Shown here one piece after another: positions 46,357-54,930 of a stretch of DNA of 64,000 nucleotides. Position 1 is the first letter of the stretch. Every line of letters starts with the position of its first letter. The notes under the pieces are model-generated. The model saw only the letters and a list, made by a program, of their open reading frames with translations, made no database searches and had not been told where the DNA came from. The DNA comes from Paucibacter_B soli (lineage in GTDB: Bacteria > Pseudomonadota > Gammaproteobacteria > Burkholderiales > Burkholderiaceae_C), in NCBI RefSeq assembly GCF_037482845.1, contig NZ_JBBHJW010000005.1, forward strand, positions 124,001 to 188,000, given 5' to 3'. The translations under genes and the position numbers were made by a program.

Positions 46357-48158
46357 CGATGATGACGATGAAGCGCCGCACGCTGCTGCAAGGCGCGCTG
46401 CTCGCGCCGCTGGGCGCGGCGGCGGCAGCGGCAGCTGGCGGCCGCAAGGTGCTGCGCACCGCGATGAATTCGGCCGAGGTGGGCTTCGATCCGCCGCAGG
46501 TCTCCGACCAGACCTCGGTGCAGGTCAACGCGCATATCTTCGAGGCGCCGCTGGCCTACGACTACCTGGCGCGCCCGGCCAAATTGGTGCCGCTCACCGC
46601 GGCGGCCCTGCCCGAGGTGTCGGACAACTTCACGCGCTTTGTCGTCACGCTGCGCCCCGGCATCTTCTTTGCCGAGCACCCGGCCTTCGGCGGCAGGCCG
46701 CGTGAGCTGGTGGCGGCCGACTACGTCTATTCCATCAAGCGCTATTACGACCCGCGCATCAAGACCGAGCACCTCTACGTCTACGAGACCGCCCGGCTGC
46801 TGGGCCTGTCGGAGCTGCGCGCCGCGGCCATCAAGGACAAGCAGCCCTTCGACTACGACCGCCCCGTGGCGGGCCTGCGCGCGCTCGACCGCTACCGTTT
46901 CGAGATCCGCCTGGCCGCGCCAGATCCGCGCTTTGTGCATGTGCTGGCCTCGGGCAACTACGCCGCGGCACTGGCGCGCGAGGTGGTGGAACAGGCACCC
47001 GACGGCGACGTGATGGCGCATCCGGTGGGCACCGGGCCGTTCAGGCTGAAGTCCTGGCGGCGCGGCTCGCTCGTCGTGCTGGAGCGCAACCCCGGCTTTC
47101 GCGAGCAGTACTTCGAGGCCGAGCCCGCGCCCGGCGATGCGCAAGGCCAGGCCATCGCGCGGCATCTGCAGGGCCGGCGCCTGCCCCTGCTCGACGAGGT
47201 GCACTTAAGCATCATCACCGAGAGCCAGCCGCGCTGGCTGGCCTTTGTGGGCGGCGAGCTCGACCTGCTGGAGCTGCCCACCGAGATGGCGCCGCATGCG
47301 CTGCCGCGCGGCCAGCTCGCGCCGGCCCTGGCCAGGCGCGGCGTGCATGCCTATGCGAGCTATGGCGGCGACATCCGCTTCAGCTACTTCAACCTTGACG
47401 ATGCGCAGATCGGCGGCATCACGCCCGAGCGCGTGGCGCTGCGCCGCGCCATCACGCTGGCCTACGACAACGAGGCCGAGCTGCGCCTGATCTACAAGGG
47501 CCAGGGCGTGCTGGCCCAGTCCATGCTGCCGCCGGCGGTGTATGGCTACGACCCCGAATTGCGCAGCGAGGCCGGCCGCAGCGACGCGGCGCGCGCCCAA
47601 GCCCTGCTGGATCTCTACGGCTACGACCGCCGCGATGCCGAGGGCTACCGCACCCATCCCGACGGCAGTCGCCTAGCTCTCAGGAAGGCCGGCACCACCG
47701 ATGCGCGCCAGCGCCAGCTCAACGAGCTGTGGAAGAAGCGCATGGACGCGGTGGGCCTGCGCATGGAGTTCGAGCAGGCCACCTTCGGCGAGCTGATCAA
47801 GAAGTCGCTGGCCGGCCAGCTGCAGATCTGGGGCTATACCTGGAGCATAGGCTCGCCCGATGGCGACTTTTTCCTGGGCATGGCCTACGGCCCCAATGCC
47901 GGCCAGTCCAACGACGCACACTTCAGGCTGCCGGCCTTCGACCGGCTCTACGAGCGCCAGCATGTCATGCCCGACGGCCCCGAACGCCTGGCGCTGATGC
48001 GCGAGGCGAACCGCCTGATGCTGGCATACATGCCCTACCAGGTGCATGCGCACACCCTGCGCGTGGACATGTGCCAGCCCGGGGTGCAGGGCTTTATGCG
48101 CCACCCGCTGACGCGCGACTGGTGGCGCTATGTCGATGTTCCCGAGCAGCGGGCTTGA
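46353..48158 (+). CDS. ABC transporter substrate-binding protein, family 5, copy 6 (divergent)
   Basis: 601 residues and the most divergent copy. It has a twin-arginine-like signal (MKRRTLLQGALLAPLGAAA) where copies 2-5 have plain Sec signals. The usual ETGFDP is AEVGFDP and the Ca-loop-like element has become DRRDAEGY, losing most metal ligands. It shares RYYDPRIKTEHLYVYE with copy 1. It still keeps the HPVGTGPFRLKSWRRGS core, so it should bind a ligand. It is the last gene of the array. Confidence 0.9.
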   Translation: MTMMTMKRRTLLQGALLAPLGAAAAAAAGGRKVLRTAMNSAEVGFDPPQVSDQTSVQVNAHIFEAPLAYDYLARPAKLVPLTAAALPEVSDNFTRFVVTLRPGIFFAEHPAFGGRPRELVAADYVYSIKRYYDPRIKTEHLYVYETARLLGLSELRAAAIKDKQPFDYDRPVAGLRALDRYRFEIRLAAPDPRFVHVLASGNYAAALAREVVEQAPDGDVMAHPVGTGPFRLKSWRRGSLVVLERNPGFREQYFEAEPAPGDAQGQAIARHLQGRRLPLLDEVHLSIITESQPRWLAFVGGELDLLELPTEMAPHALPRGQLAPALARRGVHAYASYGGDIRFSYFNLDDAQIGGITPERVALRRAITLAYDNEAELRLIYKGQGVLAQSMLPPAVYGYDPELRSEAGRSDAARAQALLDLYGYDRRDAEGYRTHPDGSRLALRKAGTTDARQRQLNELWKKRMDAVGLRMEFEQATFGELIKKSLAGQLQIWGYTWSIGSPDGDFFLGMAYGPNAGQSNDAHFRLPAFDRLYERQHVMPDGPERLALMREANRLMLAYMPYQVHAHTLRVDMCQPGVQGFMRHPLTRDWWRYVDVPEQRA

Positions 48159-48163
48159 GCAGC

Positions 48164-48541
48164 ATGCAGGCAGGCAACGATCTTGACGACGAAGCCATTC
48201 TGGAGCTGGAGCGCCGGGTCTGGCGCGCCCTGCAGCGCGGTGACGCGGCCGCCGATGCGGCCCTGTTGAGCGAGGATTTCGTGGGCGTCTACCCGAGCGG
48301 CCTGGCCGGCAAGGCCGGCCATGTGGAGCAGCTCGCCGACGGCCCGACGGTGGCGGAATTCGAACTCTCCGAGCCCAGGGTGCTGTGGCTGGGTAGCGAG
48401 CTGGCGATGCTCTCCTACCGGGCCCGCTGGCGGCGCCCGGCCCGGGCCGAGTTCGAGCATTGGCTGGTGAGCTCGCTGTGGCGCCGCCATGAGGGGCGCT
48501 GGCAGAACTGCTTCAGCCAGGACACGCTCGCGGCCATGTGA
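48164..48541 (+). CDS. NTF2-like / DUF4440 small protein
   Basis: 125 residues, starting 5 bp after the binding-protein array. It has ELERRVWRALQRGDAAADAALLSEDFVGVYPSG, the usual helix-strand opening of SnoaL/DUF4440 proteins, and a C-terminal HEGRWQNCFSQDTLA. Members bind small hydrophobic molecules or serve in steroid- or polyketide-like reactions. Proximity suggests readthrough from the array. The role is unknown. Confidence 0.8.
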   Translation: MQAGNDLDDEAILELERRVWRALQRGDAAADAALLSEDFVGVYPSGLAGKAGHVEQLADGPTVAEFELSEPRVLWLGSELAMLSYRARWRRPARAEFEHWLVSSLWRRHEGRWQNCFSQDTLAAM

Positions 48542-48716
48542 GCTTCTTTGTGGTTCTTCGCCGCCGCGGTTTCCGCCGGTGCCCTTGGCAGTGCAGAGGA
48601 TCCCTAGGTTTGTGCGTTGCACGTCCCGCATGCGTGCCGGTCTTGTGCCGGACGTGCAAATGGTCTGTCAGGCAGCGCTAACATGGCCTCGGCTGAACAG
48701 CATGGGCGGTGGAGCG

Positions 48717-51700
48717 ATGAAGGCAGTTTCGGGCTTCGAGTCCAAGGTGTTGCTGGCATTTGCCTGTGCGGTGCTGGTCGTGGCGGCCTTGGTCGGCAGC
48801 GTCTGGAAGCTGGTGGAGGACGAGGCCAACGCCGTGCAGCAGATGGCGCGCGGCCATGAACTGATCAGCACGCTTGCGCGCGTGCGGGCGCACACCCTGC
48901 AGGTCGAACTGGCGACACAGAGTTTCCGCCTGAGTTCTGATGAGGCGATGATCGCCGAGCGCAATGCTTCGGTGGCGCAGCGCGAGCTGCTGCTGCAACG
49001 CATCGGCCTGTTGATCGCTGGCGACGAGGTGCAGCGCGGGCACCTGGCGCGTTTGCGCGAAGTGCTGGAGCAGCGCTTGGCGATTTCCTACCGGGTCGAG
49101 CAGCTGCGCCGCAGCGATGGCCTGGCGGCCGCCACCGCCTATGTGGCCACCGCGCCGCTGCCCGCCACGCGCCAGCGCGCCTATCAGCTATTGAGCGCCA
49201 TGGAGGATGCCGAGGGCGGGCGCTTGGCCTGGCGTGGTGCCGGGGAGCTGCTGACGCACCGCAATCTCCTGCTCAGTTCTGCCATGCTGGCGCTGTTCCT
49301 GCTGGGCCTGCTGGCGGCCATCTTTGTGCTGATCCGGCGCCAGCTGCGTGCCACCGAGCTGGCGCGCCGCCAGCTGGCCGACAACGAGCAGAGCCTGGCC
49401 ACCACGCTGGGATCGATCGGCGACGCGGTGCTGAGTGCCGACGCGCAGGGGCGCGTGATCCGGCTCAACCCGGCCGCCGAGGCCCTGACCGGCTGGGGCC
49501 AGGCCGAGGCCCTGGGCCGGCCGCTCGACGAGGTTTACCAGACCACCGATGTCAGCGGACAGAAGCGCCGGCATCTGCTGCCGGCGACAACGGCGCCGCC
49601 GGCCAGGTTGAGCGGCGAGGCTCTGCTGCTCAGGCGCGACGCGTCGAGCTGCCCGGTGGCGGAGACGCTGACGCCCTTGCGCGACGCGGCCGGCCGGGTG
49701 CTCGGCGCGGTGCTGGTGTTCCGCGATGTCAGTGCCGAGCGGCAGGCGCGGCTCAGCGTCGAGGCGCAGAACGAGAGGCTGGAGCTGCATGTGCTGGAGC
49801 GCACCGCGCAGCTGCGCGAGAGCAAGGACGATCTGCGCAGCGTGATCGGCAATGTGCCGGCGATGATTGCCTACGTCGATGCCGCGCAACATTACGTCTA
49901 TGTGAACGAGCAGTATCGGCAACGCTTCGCCCCCCAGCGTGCCGACATCACCGGGCTCAGCGTGCGCGAGGTGCTGGGCGAGGCGCGCTACGCGATCGCC
50001 GGGCCGCGCATCGCGCGGGCGCTCGCCGGCGAGGCGCTGAGCTACGACTGGCAACCGTTTACCGATGTCTGGCAGGTCATCAGCTATGTGCCCAAGCGCG
50101 ACGACGCCGGCCAGGTGCTGGGCTATTACGTGCTCGGCACCGACATCACCGAGCGCAAGCGCTCCGAGGCCCGCATCCAGGGCCTCAACAGCGAACTGGC
50201 GCTGAATGTCAGGGCGCTTGAGCATGTCAGCCGTGCCCTGCGCACGCTCAGCGCCGGCAACCGCGCCATGCTGAGGGCCGGCGCCGAGCAGGAGCTGCTG
50301 GACAGCATGTGCGTCGCCATCGTCGAGGCCGGCGGCTACAGCATGGCCGTGGTCTGGTATCGCGTCGACGACGCGCAGCGCACGCTGGATCCCAGGGCCG
50401 CCTGCGGGTTTGCGAGTGGACTGCCGGGCCTGCGTGGCCTGGAGGCCAGCTGGGCCGACGGCGAGCGTGGCCGCGGCGCCGCGGCGCGCGCGGTGCGCAG
50501 CGGCGCGACCAGCCTGGTGCGCGACATGCGCGGCCACCCCGACTACATGGCCTGGCAACAACAGCTGGGCCGGCAGGTGTCGGTGCTGGCCTGCCCGCTG
50601 CGCGTCGGCGCCGAGGTGATCGGTGCGCTGGCGATCTATGGCATTGAGCCCGACGCCTTCGATACCGACGAGATCAGGCTGCTGGGCGAGTCGGCCGACG
50701 ACCTGGCCTTTGGCATCGCCACCCTGCGCGCGCGCGCCGAGCAGGCGCGCATCCAGGCGGCGATGCAGCAGCTGACGCGCTACGACGCGCTCACCGGCCT
50801 GCCCAACGAGACGGTGTTCAGCGATGCCCTGGTCGAGGCCATCCACGCGAGCGAGCACAGCGGTCGACCATTTGCGGTGCTGCAGACCGACATCGACCGG
50901 CTGCGCGAGGTCAACGATGCGCTCGGCTTTGCCTATGGCGACCAGATGCTGCAGGAGTTCGGCCGGCGGCTGCGCGACGCCACGCCCGAGCCGGCCATCG
51001 TGGCGCGGCTGCGCGGCGACGAGTTCGCGATCCTGCTGCCCGATGCCGATCACGCCGCGGCGCTGTGGCTGATGCAGCAGGTGGAGGCGATGCTGGCCAC
51101 GCCCTGCCTGGTGGCTGGCATCCCGCTGGACCTGGCGTCCAAGACCGGCATCGTGCTGTTTCCCGAGCATGGATCGACCCCGCATGATCTGCTCAGGCAT
51201 GTCGACATTGCCGTTCACGAGGCCAGGAGACAAGGGCTGCCGCATGCCTTCTTCGATCCCGGCCTGCATCGGGACCGCCCGGGGCGCCTGAACCTGGCGG
51301 TCCAACTCAAGCGCGCGATCCAGGGCGATGAGCTGCGTCTGTTCCTGCAGCCCAAGGTCGAGATGCGCAGCGGCCAGGTCTGCGGCGCCGAGGCGCTGCT
51401 GCGCTGGCAGCACCCCGAGCGCGGCCTGGTGGGCCCGGCCGAATTCATCCCGCTGGCCGAGGAGACCGGCCTGATCAAGCCGCTCACCGAATGGGTGCTG
51501 GCGGCGGTGCTGCGTTTGCTGCAGCAGTGGAGCGGCGCGGGCCGCGCGTGGCCGGTGGCGGTGAACCTGTCGGCGCGCAATCTGCGCGACCCGGGCCTGC
51601 TGGAGCATATGCGCGGCCTGTGCCAGGCCAGCGCCTGCCCGCCCGGCCTGCTGGAGATCGAGATCACCGAGAGCACCGTGATGGAGGACGCCGAGCATGC

Positions 51701-52064
51701 GCTGCATGTGCTGCATGGCCTGCGCGAGCAGGGCATCGCGCTCTATGTGGACGATTTCGGCACCGGATACTCATCGCTGAGCTACCTTCAGAAACTGCCG
51801 GTCGACTTCATCAAGATCGACCAGTCCTTTGTGCGCGCGCTGGGCCGCGACAAGGATGCCGCTGTGATCGTGAAGTCCACCATCGATCTGGTGCACGAGC
51901 TCGGGCGCCAGATCGTGGCCGAGGGCATAGAGACGTCCGAGGCCTTGGATCTGCTGGCCGGCTGGGGCTGCGATGTGGCGCAGGGTTATCTGATCGCCAG
52001 GCCCATGCCGGCCGATGAATTCCCGGCCTGGGTGGCGCAGTTCCGGTGGCCGCGGGCGGGCTGA
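48717..52064 (+). CDS. PAS-PAS-GAF-GGDEF-EAL membrane protein
   Basis: 1115 residues. Two membrane helices (about 12-32 and 183-205) bracket a periplasmic helical sensor of CHASE3 character. Two PAS domains (about 225-345 and 375-482), a GAF domain (about 512-668), GGDEF (about 685-845) and EAL (about 858-1108) follow. The GGDEF signature is RGDEF and no RxxD I-site is seen, so cyclase activity is uncertain. EAL is complete: AEALLRW, EITEST, DDFGTG, KIDQSFV and EGIET. I chose the ATG at 48717 because GGTGGAG precedes it. It is most likely a c-di-GMP phosphodiesterase or a switchable enzyme. Confidence 0.9.
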   Translation: MKAVSGFESKVLLAFACAVLVVAALVGSVWKLVEDEANAVQQMARGHELISTLARVRAHTLQVELATQSFRLSSDEAMIAERNASVAQRELLLQRIGLLIAGDEVQRGHLARLREVLEQRLAISYRVEQLRRSDGLAAATAYVATAPLPATRQRAYQLLSAMEDAEGGRLAWRGAGELLTHRNLLLSSAMLALFLLGLLAAIFVLIRRQLRATELARRQLADNEQSLATTLGSIGDAVLSADAQGRVIRLNPAAEALTGWGQAEALGRPLDEVYQTTDVSGQKRRHLLPATTAPPARLSGEALLLRRDASSCPVAETLTPLRDAAGRVLGAVLVFRDVSAERQARLSVEAQNERLELHVLERTAQLRESKDDLRSVIGNVPAMIAYVDAAQHYVYVNEQYRQRFAPQRADITGLSVREVLGEARYAIAGPRIARALAGEALSYDWQPFTDVWQVISYVPKRDDAGQVLGYYVLGTDITERKRSEARIQGLNSELALNVRALEHVSRALRTLSAGNRAMLRAGAEQELLDSMCVAIVEAGGYSMAVVWYRVDDAQRTLDPRAACGFASGLPGLRGLEASWADGERGRGAAARAVRSGATSLVRDMRGHPDYMAWQQQLGRQVSVLACPLRVGAEVIGALAIYGIEPDAFDTDEIRLLGESADDLAFGIATLRARAEQARIQAAMQQLTRYDALTGLPNETVFSDALVEAIHASEHSGRPFAVLQTDIDRLREVNDALGFAYGDQMLQEFGRRLRDATPEPAIVARLRGDEFAILLPDADHAAALWLMQQVEAMLATPCLVAGIPLDLASKTGIVLFPEHGSTPHDLLRHVDIAVHEARRQGLPHAFFDPGLHRDRPGRLNLAVQLKRAIQGDELRLFLQPKVEMRSGQVCGAEALLRWQHPERGLVGPAEFIPLAEETGLIKPLTEWVLAAVLRLLQQWSGAGRAWPVAVNLSARNLRDPGLLEHMRGLCQASACPPGLLEIEITESTVMEDAEHALHVLHGLREQGIALYVDDFGTGYSSLSYLQKLPVDFIKIDQSFVRALGRDKDAAVIVKSTIDLVHELGRQIVAEGIETSEALDLLAGWGCDVAQGYLIARPMPADEFPAWVAQFRWPRAG

Positions 52065-52070
52065 GCCCGT

Positions 52071-53048
52071 TCAGGGAATGCTCAGCCGTCCGCGCTCTTC
52101 CACCGCCACCTGTTGCTCGGGCCCGTTGCCGACGCGGAAGGTCACCCACAGGGTCTTGCCCACATAGGGCGCAGGGTCGCCGCCGGCAAGGTTGTTGTCG
52201 GCGGTGACTTCCAGGCGGTTGTTGCGCACCAGGCTGCGCAGGCGCCGTGTCAGGTCACGGGTGCGGCCGTCGGCGCCGTAGCTGGCGCTGATGATGGTAA
52301 GGGCGCCGCCCTCGTCGGCGTAGCCGGGCTGCTCGCCCCAGCCGCCACCCCAGCCGCCCGATCCCCATTGACCGCCGCTCCAGCCGATGAACTGCGCGCC
52401 GTCGACGCGCTGCTCCTCCGGGTACTCGAAGGTGCGCGTCTGGCCGTCGCGGCCGCGCGCGTAGATGCGCAGGAACTTCTTCTTGTAGGGATGGGGGTCC
52501 ATGCCCAGGGTGTTGTTGCTGACCTCGAAGACGCGGTCCTGGCTGGCCAGCTGCTTGAGGCGCTGGGTCACGTCGACATTGCGCTGCGCGGTGCCGTAGC
52601 GCGCTTCCAGGATCAGGTATTCGCCCTCGTCCTGGCCGGCGCGCTGGTCGGCGTCCCAGCCGCCATGCCAGCCGCCATGACCCCAGTTGCCGCCGCGCCA
52701 GCCGGTGAACATCGCGCCGTCGATGCGCTGACCCTCCTGGTATTCGAAGCTGCGCGTCTGGCCGTCGCGGCCGCGCGCATAGATGCGCAGGGTCTTCTTC
52801 TGGTAGGGATGGGGGTCGACGCCCAGGGTGTCGTTGGAGACGCGGAACTCGCGGTCCGAGCGCGCCAGCTCGCGCAGGCGCTGGGTCACGTCGACGTTCT
52901 GGCTGGCGGTGCCGTAGCGTGCCTGCAGGATCTGGTATTCGCCGTCGTCGCCATGGCGGCCCTGGGCCAGCGCGGGGCCAAGCAGGCCCAGTGCCATCAA
53001 GAGGAGGGCGAGCCAGCTTCGGATCCAGAGAGAGAGGCGTGCTTGCAT
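52071..53048 (-). CDS. Secreted protein with three tandem repeats
   Basis: 325 residues with a signal peptide ending GPALAQ. Three repeats of about 80 residues follow, at about 36-117, 142-224 and 247-325. Each opens as GEYQILQARYG, then VDVTQRL, NTLGVDPHPY-type and LRIYARGRDGQTRSFEY. Repeats 1 and 2 are nearly identical, even in DNA, and repeat 3 has drifted. The linkers are Gly/Trp-rich (GGNWGHGGWHGGWD). The unit recalls the DUF3395 repeat, but I hold that loosely. The ATG has a strong AAGGAG ribosome site. The function is unknown. Confidence 0.8.
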   Translation of the reverse strand: MQARLSLWIRSWLALLLMALGLLGPALAQGRHGDDGEYQILQARYGTASQNVDVTQRLRELARSDREFRVSNDTLGVDPHPYQKKTLRIYARGRDGQTRSFEYQEGQRIDGAMFTGWRGGNWGHGGWHGGWDADQRAGQDEGEYLILEARYGTAQRNVDVTQRLKQLASQDRVFEVSNNTLGMDPHPYKKKFLRIYARGRDGQTRTFEYPEEQRVDGAQFIGWSGGQWGSGGWGGGWGEQPGYADEGGALTIISASYGADGRTRDLTRRLRSLVRNNRLEVTADNNLAGGDPAPYVGKTLWVTFRVGNGPEQQVAVEERGRLSIP

Positions 53049-53133
53049 GATGACTAACTCCTTGCCTGAGCTAGGCATCTTAGGCCCTGGAAGCCCGGTC
53101 CGAGGCGTCCGGCGTAAGATCGCGCGCATCGCC

Positions 53134-53481
53134 ATGCGACGCATCTCCCTTCGCCCCCACTCCCTGCACGCCAGCCTGGCCTGGCTGCTGTGGCTGGCCA
53201 TGCTGCTGCCGCTGGCGCAGTCCACGGCCAGCTGGCACCGCTATTCGCATGGTGTGCAGACGGGCCTGGCGCAGGACGAAGGCAAGCAGGCCGGCCATGC
53301 GGCGGGCTGCGAGCTGTGCCTGAGCGCGGCCGCGCTGAGCGGCGCATCGCTGCCCACCAGTAAGTCGCCGCTGGCCTTGCTGGCCTTGGCGCATGCCCTG
53401 CCGCTGCCGCTGCGCGCCGGCTTCGGGTGCGCGCGCCCGACCCTGGCCTACCGGAGTCGCGCCCCGCCCGTGCCTCGCTGA
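53134..53481 (+). CDS. DUF2946-like small protein, first gene of a zinc-type locus
   Basis: 115 residues with one hydrophobic N-terminal segment (LAWLLWLAMLLPLAQS) and a Cys-x-x-Cys with nearby His (HAAGCELCLSAAA), the pattern of DUF2946. Such genes often stand beside metal or TonB transport genes. The ATG at 53134 fits a Sec signal. It lies 76 bp before the outer-membrane gene, and the two are separated by a hairpin. No Zur box was seen in the 85 bp upstream. Confidence 0.7.
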   Translation: MRRISLRPHSLHASLAWLLWLAMLLPLAQSTASWHRYSHGVQTGLAQDEGKQAGHAAGCELCLSAAALSGASLPTSKSPLALLALAHALPLPLRAGFGCARPTLAYRSRAPPVPR

Positions 53482-53493
53482 GAACGATGCGCC

Positions 53494-53524
53494 GAGCCCA
53501 CCCGCCGTGACGGCGGCCGGGCTC
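53494..53524. terminator. Hairpin between the DUF2946 and outer-membrane genes
   Basis: GAGCCC at 53494-53499 pairs with GGGCTC at 53519-53524, and the inner CCGCCG and CGGCGG continue the stem around a TGA loop. It may attenuate or stabilise the message between gene 1 and the outer-membrane gene. Confidence 0.45.
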
Positions 53525-53557
53525 TCACCACGTCCTTGCCTGGAGCGAGAACAACCA

Positions 53558-54916
53558 ATGCTAAAGCTATTGCCGGCAAGCCTTGCGCTTGCCCTGGCCG
53601 CGCCCATGACGGTGCGGGCCGACACCAACTCCGACATCAGCGCCTTGCGGCAGGAGATCGCCGCGATGCGATCCGCCTACGAGGCCAGCCTGGCGGCGCT
53701 CGAACAGCGCCTCAAGGCCGCCGAGGCCGCCGCAACCACGCCAGCGCCGCCGGCGCCCGCCGCCAGCCCCACGGCTGGCCCCAGCACGGCGGCCAACGCC
53801 TTCAATCCCGCGATCTCGCTGATTCTTTCTGGCCTCTACGGGCGCACCTCGCAGGACCCTGCGCAGTACGCCATGCGCGGCTTCCAGCTGCCGAAGGACG
53901 CCGAGCTTGGGCCCGGCACGCGCGGCTTCAGCCTGGCCGAGTCCGAGCTGGGCCTGAGCGCCAATATCGACCCCTGGCTGCGCGGTGCCGCCAACATCGC
54001 CCTGCACGGGGACAACAGCCTGTCGGTGGAAGAGGCCTATGTGCAGACCACCGCACTGGGCCATGGCCTGGCGTTCAAGGCGGGGCGCTTTTTCTCGGGC
54101 GTGGGCTATCTGAATTCCCAGCATGCCCATGCCTGGGACTTCGTCGACAACCCGCTCGCCTACCAGGCCATGCTGGGCACGCAATACGGCGACGATGGCG
54201 TGCAGCTGAACTGGCTGGCGCCCACGGAGCAGTACCTGGAGCTGGGCCTGGAGCTGGGCCGCGGCCGCAGCTTCCCAGGCGGCGACAACAGCCGCAACGG
54301 TGCCGGCATGAGCGCGCTGACTGCGCATACCGGCGGCGACATCGGCGCGAGCCATAGCTGGCGCTTCGGGGTCTCGGTGCTGAACGCCAAGGCCGATGAG
54401 CAGGCGCTGCAGGGGCAGGGCGCGAACGGCAGCATGGTCAACAGCCTGTTCAGCGGCAGCACGCGCGTCTGGGTGCTCGACGCGATCTGGAAATGGGCGC
54501 CCGAGGGCAACGCCACGCGCACCAGCTTCAAGCTGCAGGGCGAGTGGTTGCGCAGCAGGCGCAGCGGCAGCCTGGTCGTGGACCCCGGCCAGGGCGACAG
54601 CGCCGGCGCCTACCGGGCCACGCAATCGGGCTGGTATGTGCAGGGCGTGTATCAGTTCATGCCCGGCTGGCGCCTGGGCCTGCGCAGCGAGCGCCTGCAG
54701 GCCGGCACGCCGGACTACGGCATCAACGCCGGCCTCTATGCGCAGAGTGACTACCGGCCACGCAAGGATTCGCTGATGCTGGACTTCAATGCCAGCGAGT
54801 TCTCGCGCGTGCGCCTGCAACTGGCCCATGACCGCGCCCGCGACGGCAGCGCCGACCGCCAGCTCTTCCTGCAATACCAGATGAGCCTGGGCGCGCATGG
54901 CGCGCACGGCTACTGA
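53558..54916 (+). CDS. Outer-membrane beta-barrel of a metal-uptake locus
   Basis: 452 residues with a signal peptide (ending MTVRA). A coiled-coil-like helical segment (SALRQEIAAMRSAYEASLAA) and an Ala/Pro linker follow, then a barrel with alternating strands (LAFKAGRFFSGVGYLNSQH, LQLAHDRARDGSADRQLFLQ). The architecture resembles oligomeric porins or zinc-regulated outer-membrane proteins. There is no plug domain or TonB box. It lies directly upstream of a ZnuA-like gene, so it may admit Zn2+ or a complex. The substrate is unknown. Confidence 0.8.
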   Translation: MLKLLPASLALALAAPMTVRADTNSDISALRQEIAAMRSAYEASLAALEQRLKAAEAAATTPAPPAPAASPTAGPSTAANAFNPAISLILSGLYGRTSQDPAQYAMRGFQLPKDAELGPGTRGFSLAESELGLSANIDPWLRGAANIALHGDNSLSVEEAYVQTTALGHGLAFKAGRFFSGVGYLNSQHAHAWDFVDNPLAYQAMLGTQYGDDGVQLNWLAPTEQYLELGLELGRGRSFPGGDNSRNGAGMSALTAHTGGDIGASHSWRFGVSVLNAKADEQALQGQGANGSMVNSLFSGSTRVWVLDAIWKWAPEGNATRTSFKLQGEWLRSRRSGSLVVDPGQGDSAGAYRATQSGWYVQGVYQFMPGWRLGLRSERLQAGTPDYGINAGLYAQSDYRPRKDSLMLDFNASEFSRVRLQLAHDRARDGSADRQLFLQYQMSLGAHGAHGY

Positions 54917-54930
54917 AAGGAGACCCTGTG

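Noticed and set aside
37312..48158. Bicyclomycin resistance function, a common automatic label for such binding proteins
   Set aside because: The sequences are clearly periplasmic family-5 solute-binding proteins, and nothing in them supports drug resistance.
53049..53133. Zur box upstream of the zinc-type locus
   Set aside because: I looked for the AT-rich palindromic Zur motif and found none. Regulation is left open.
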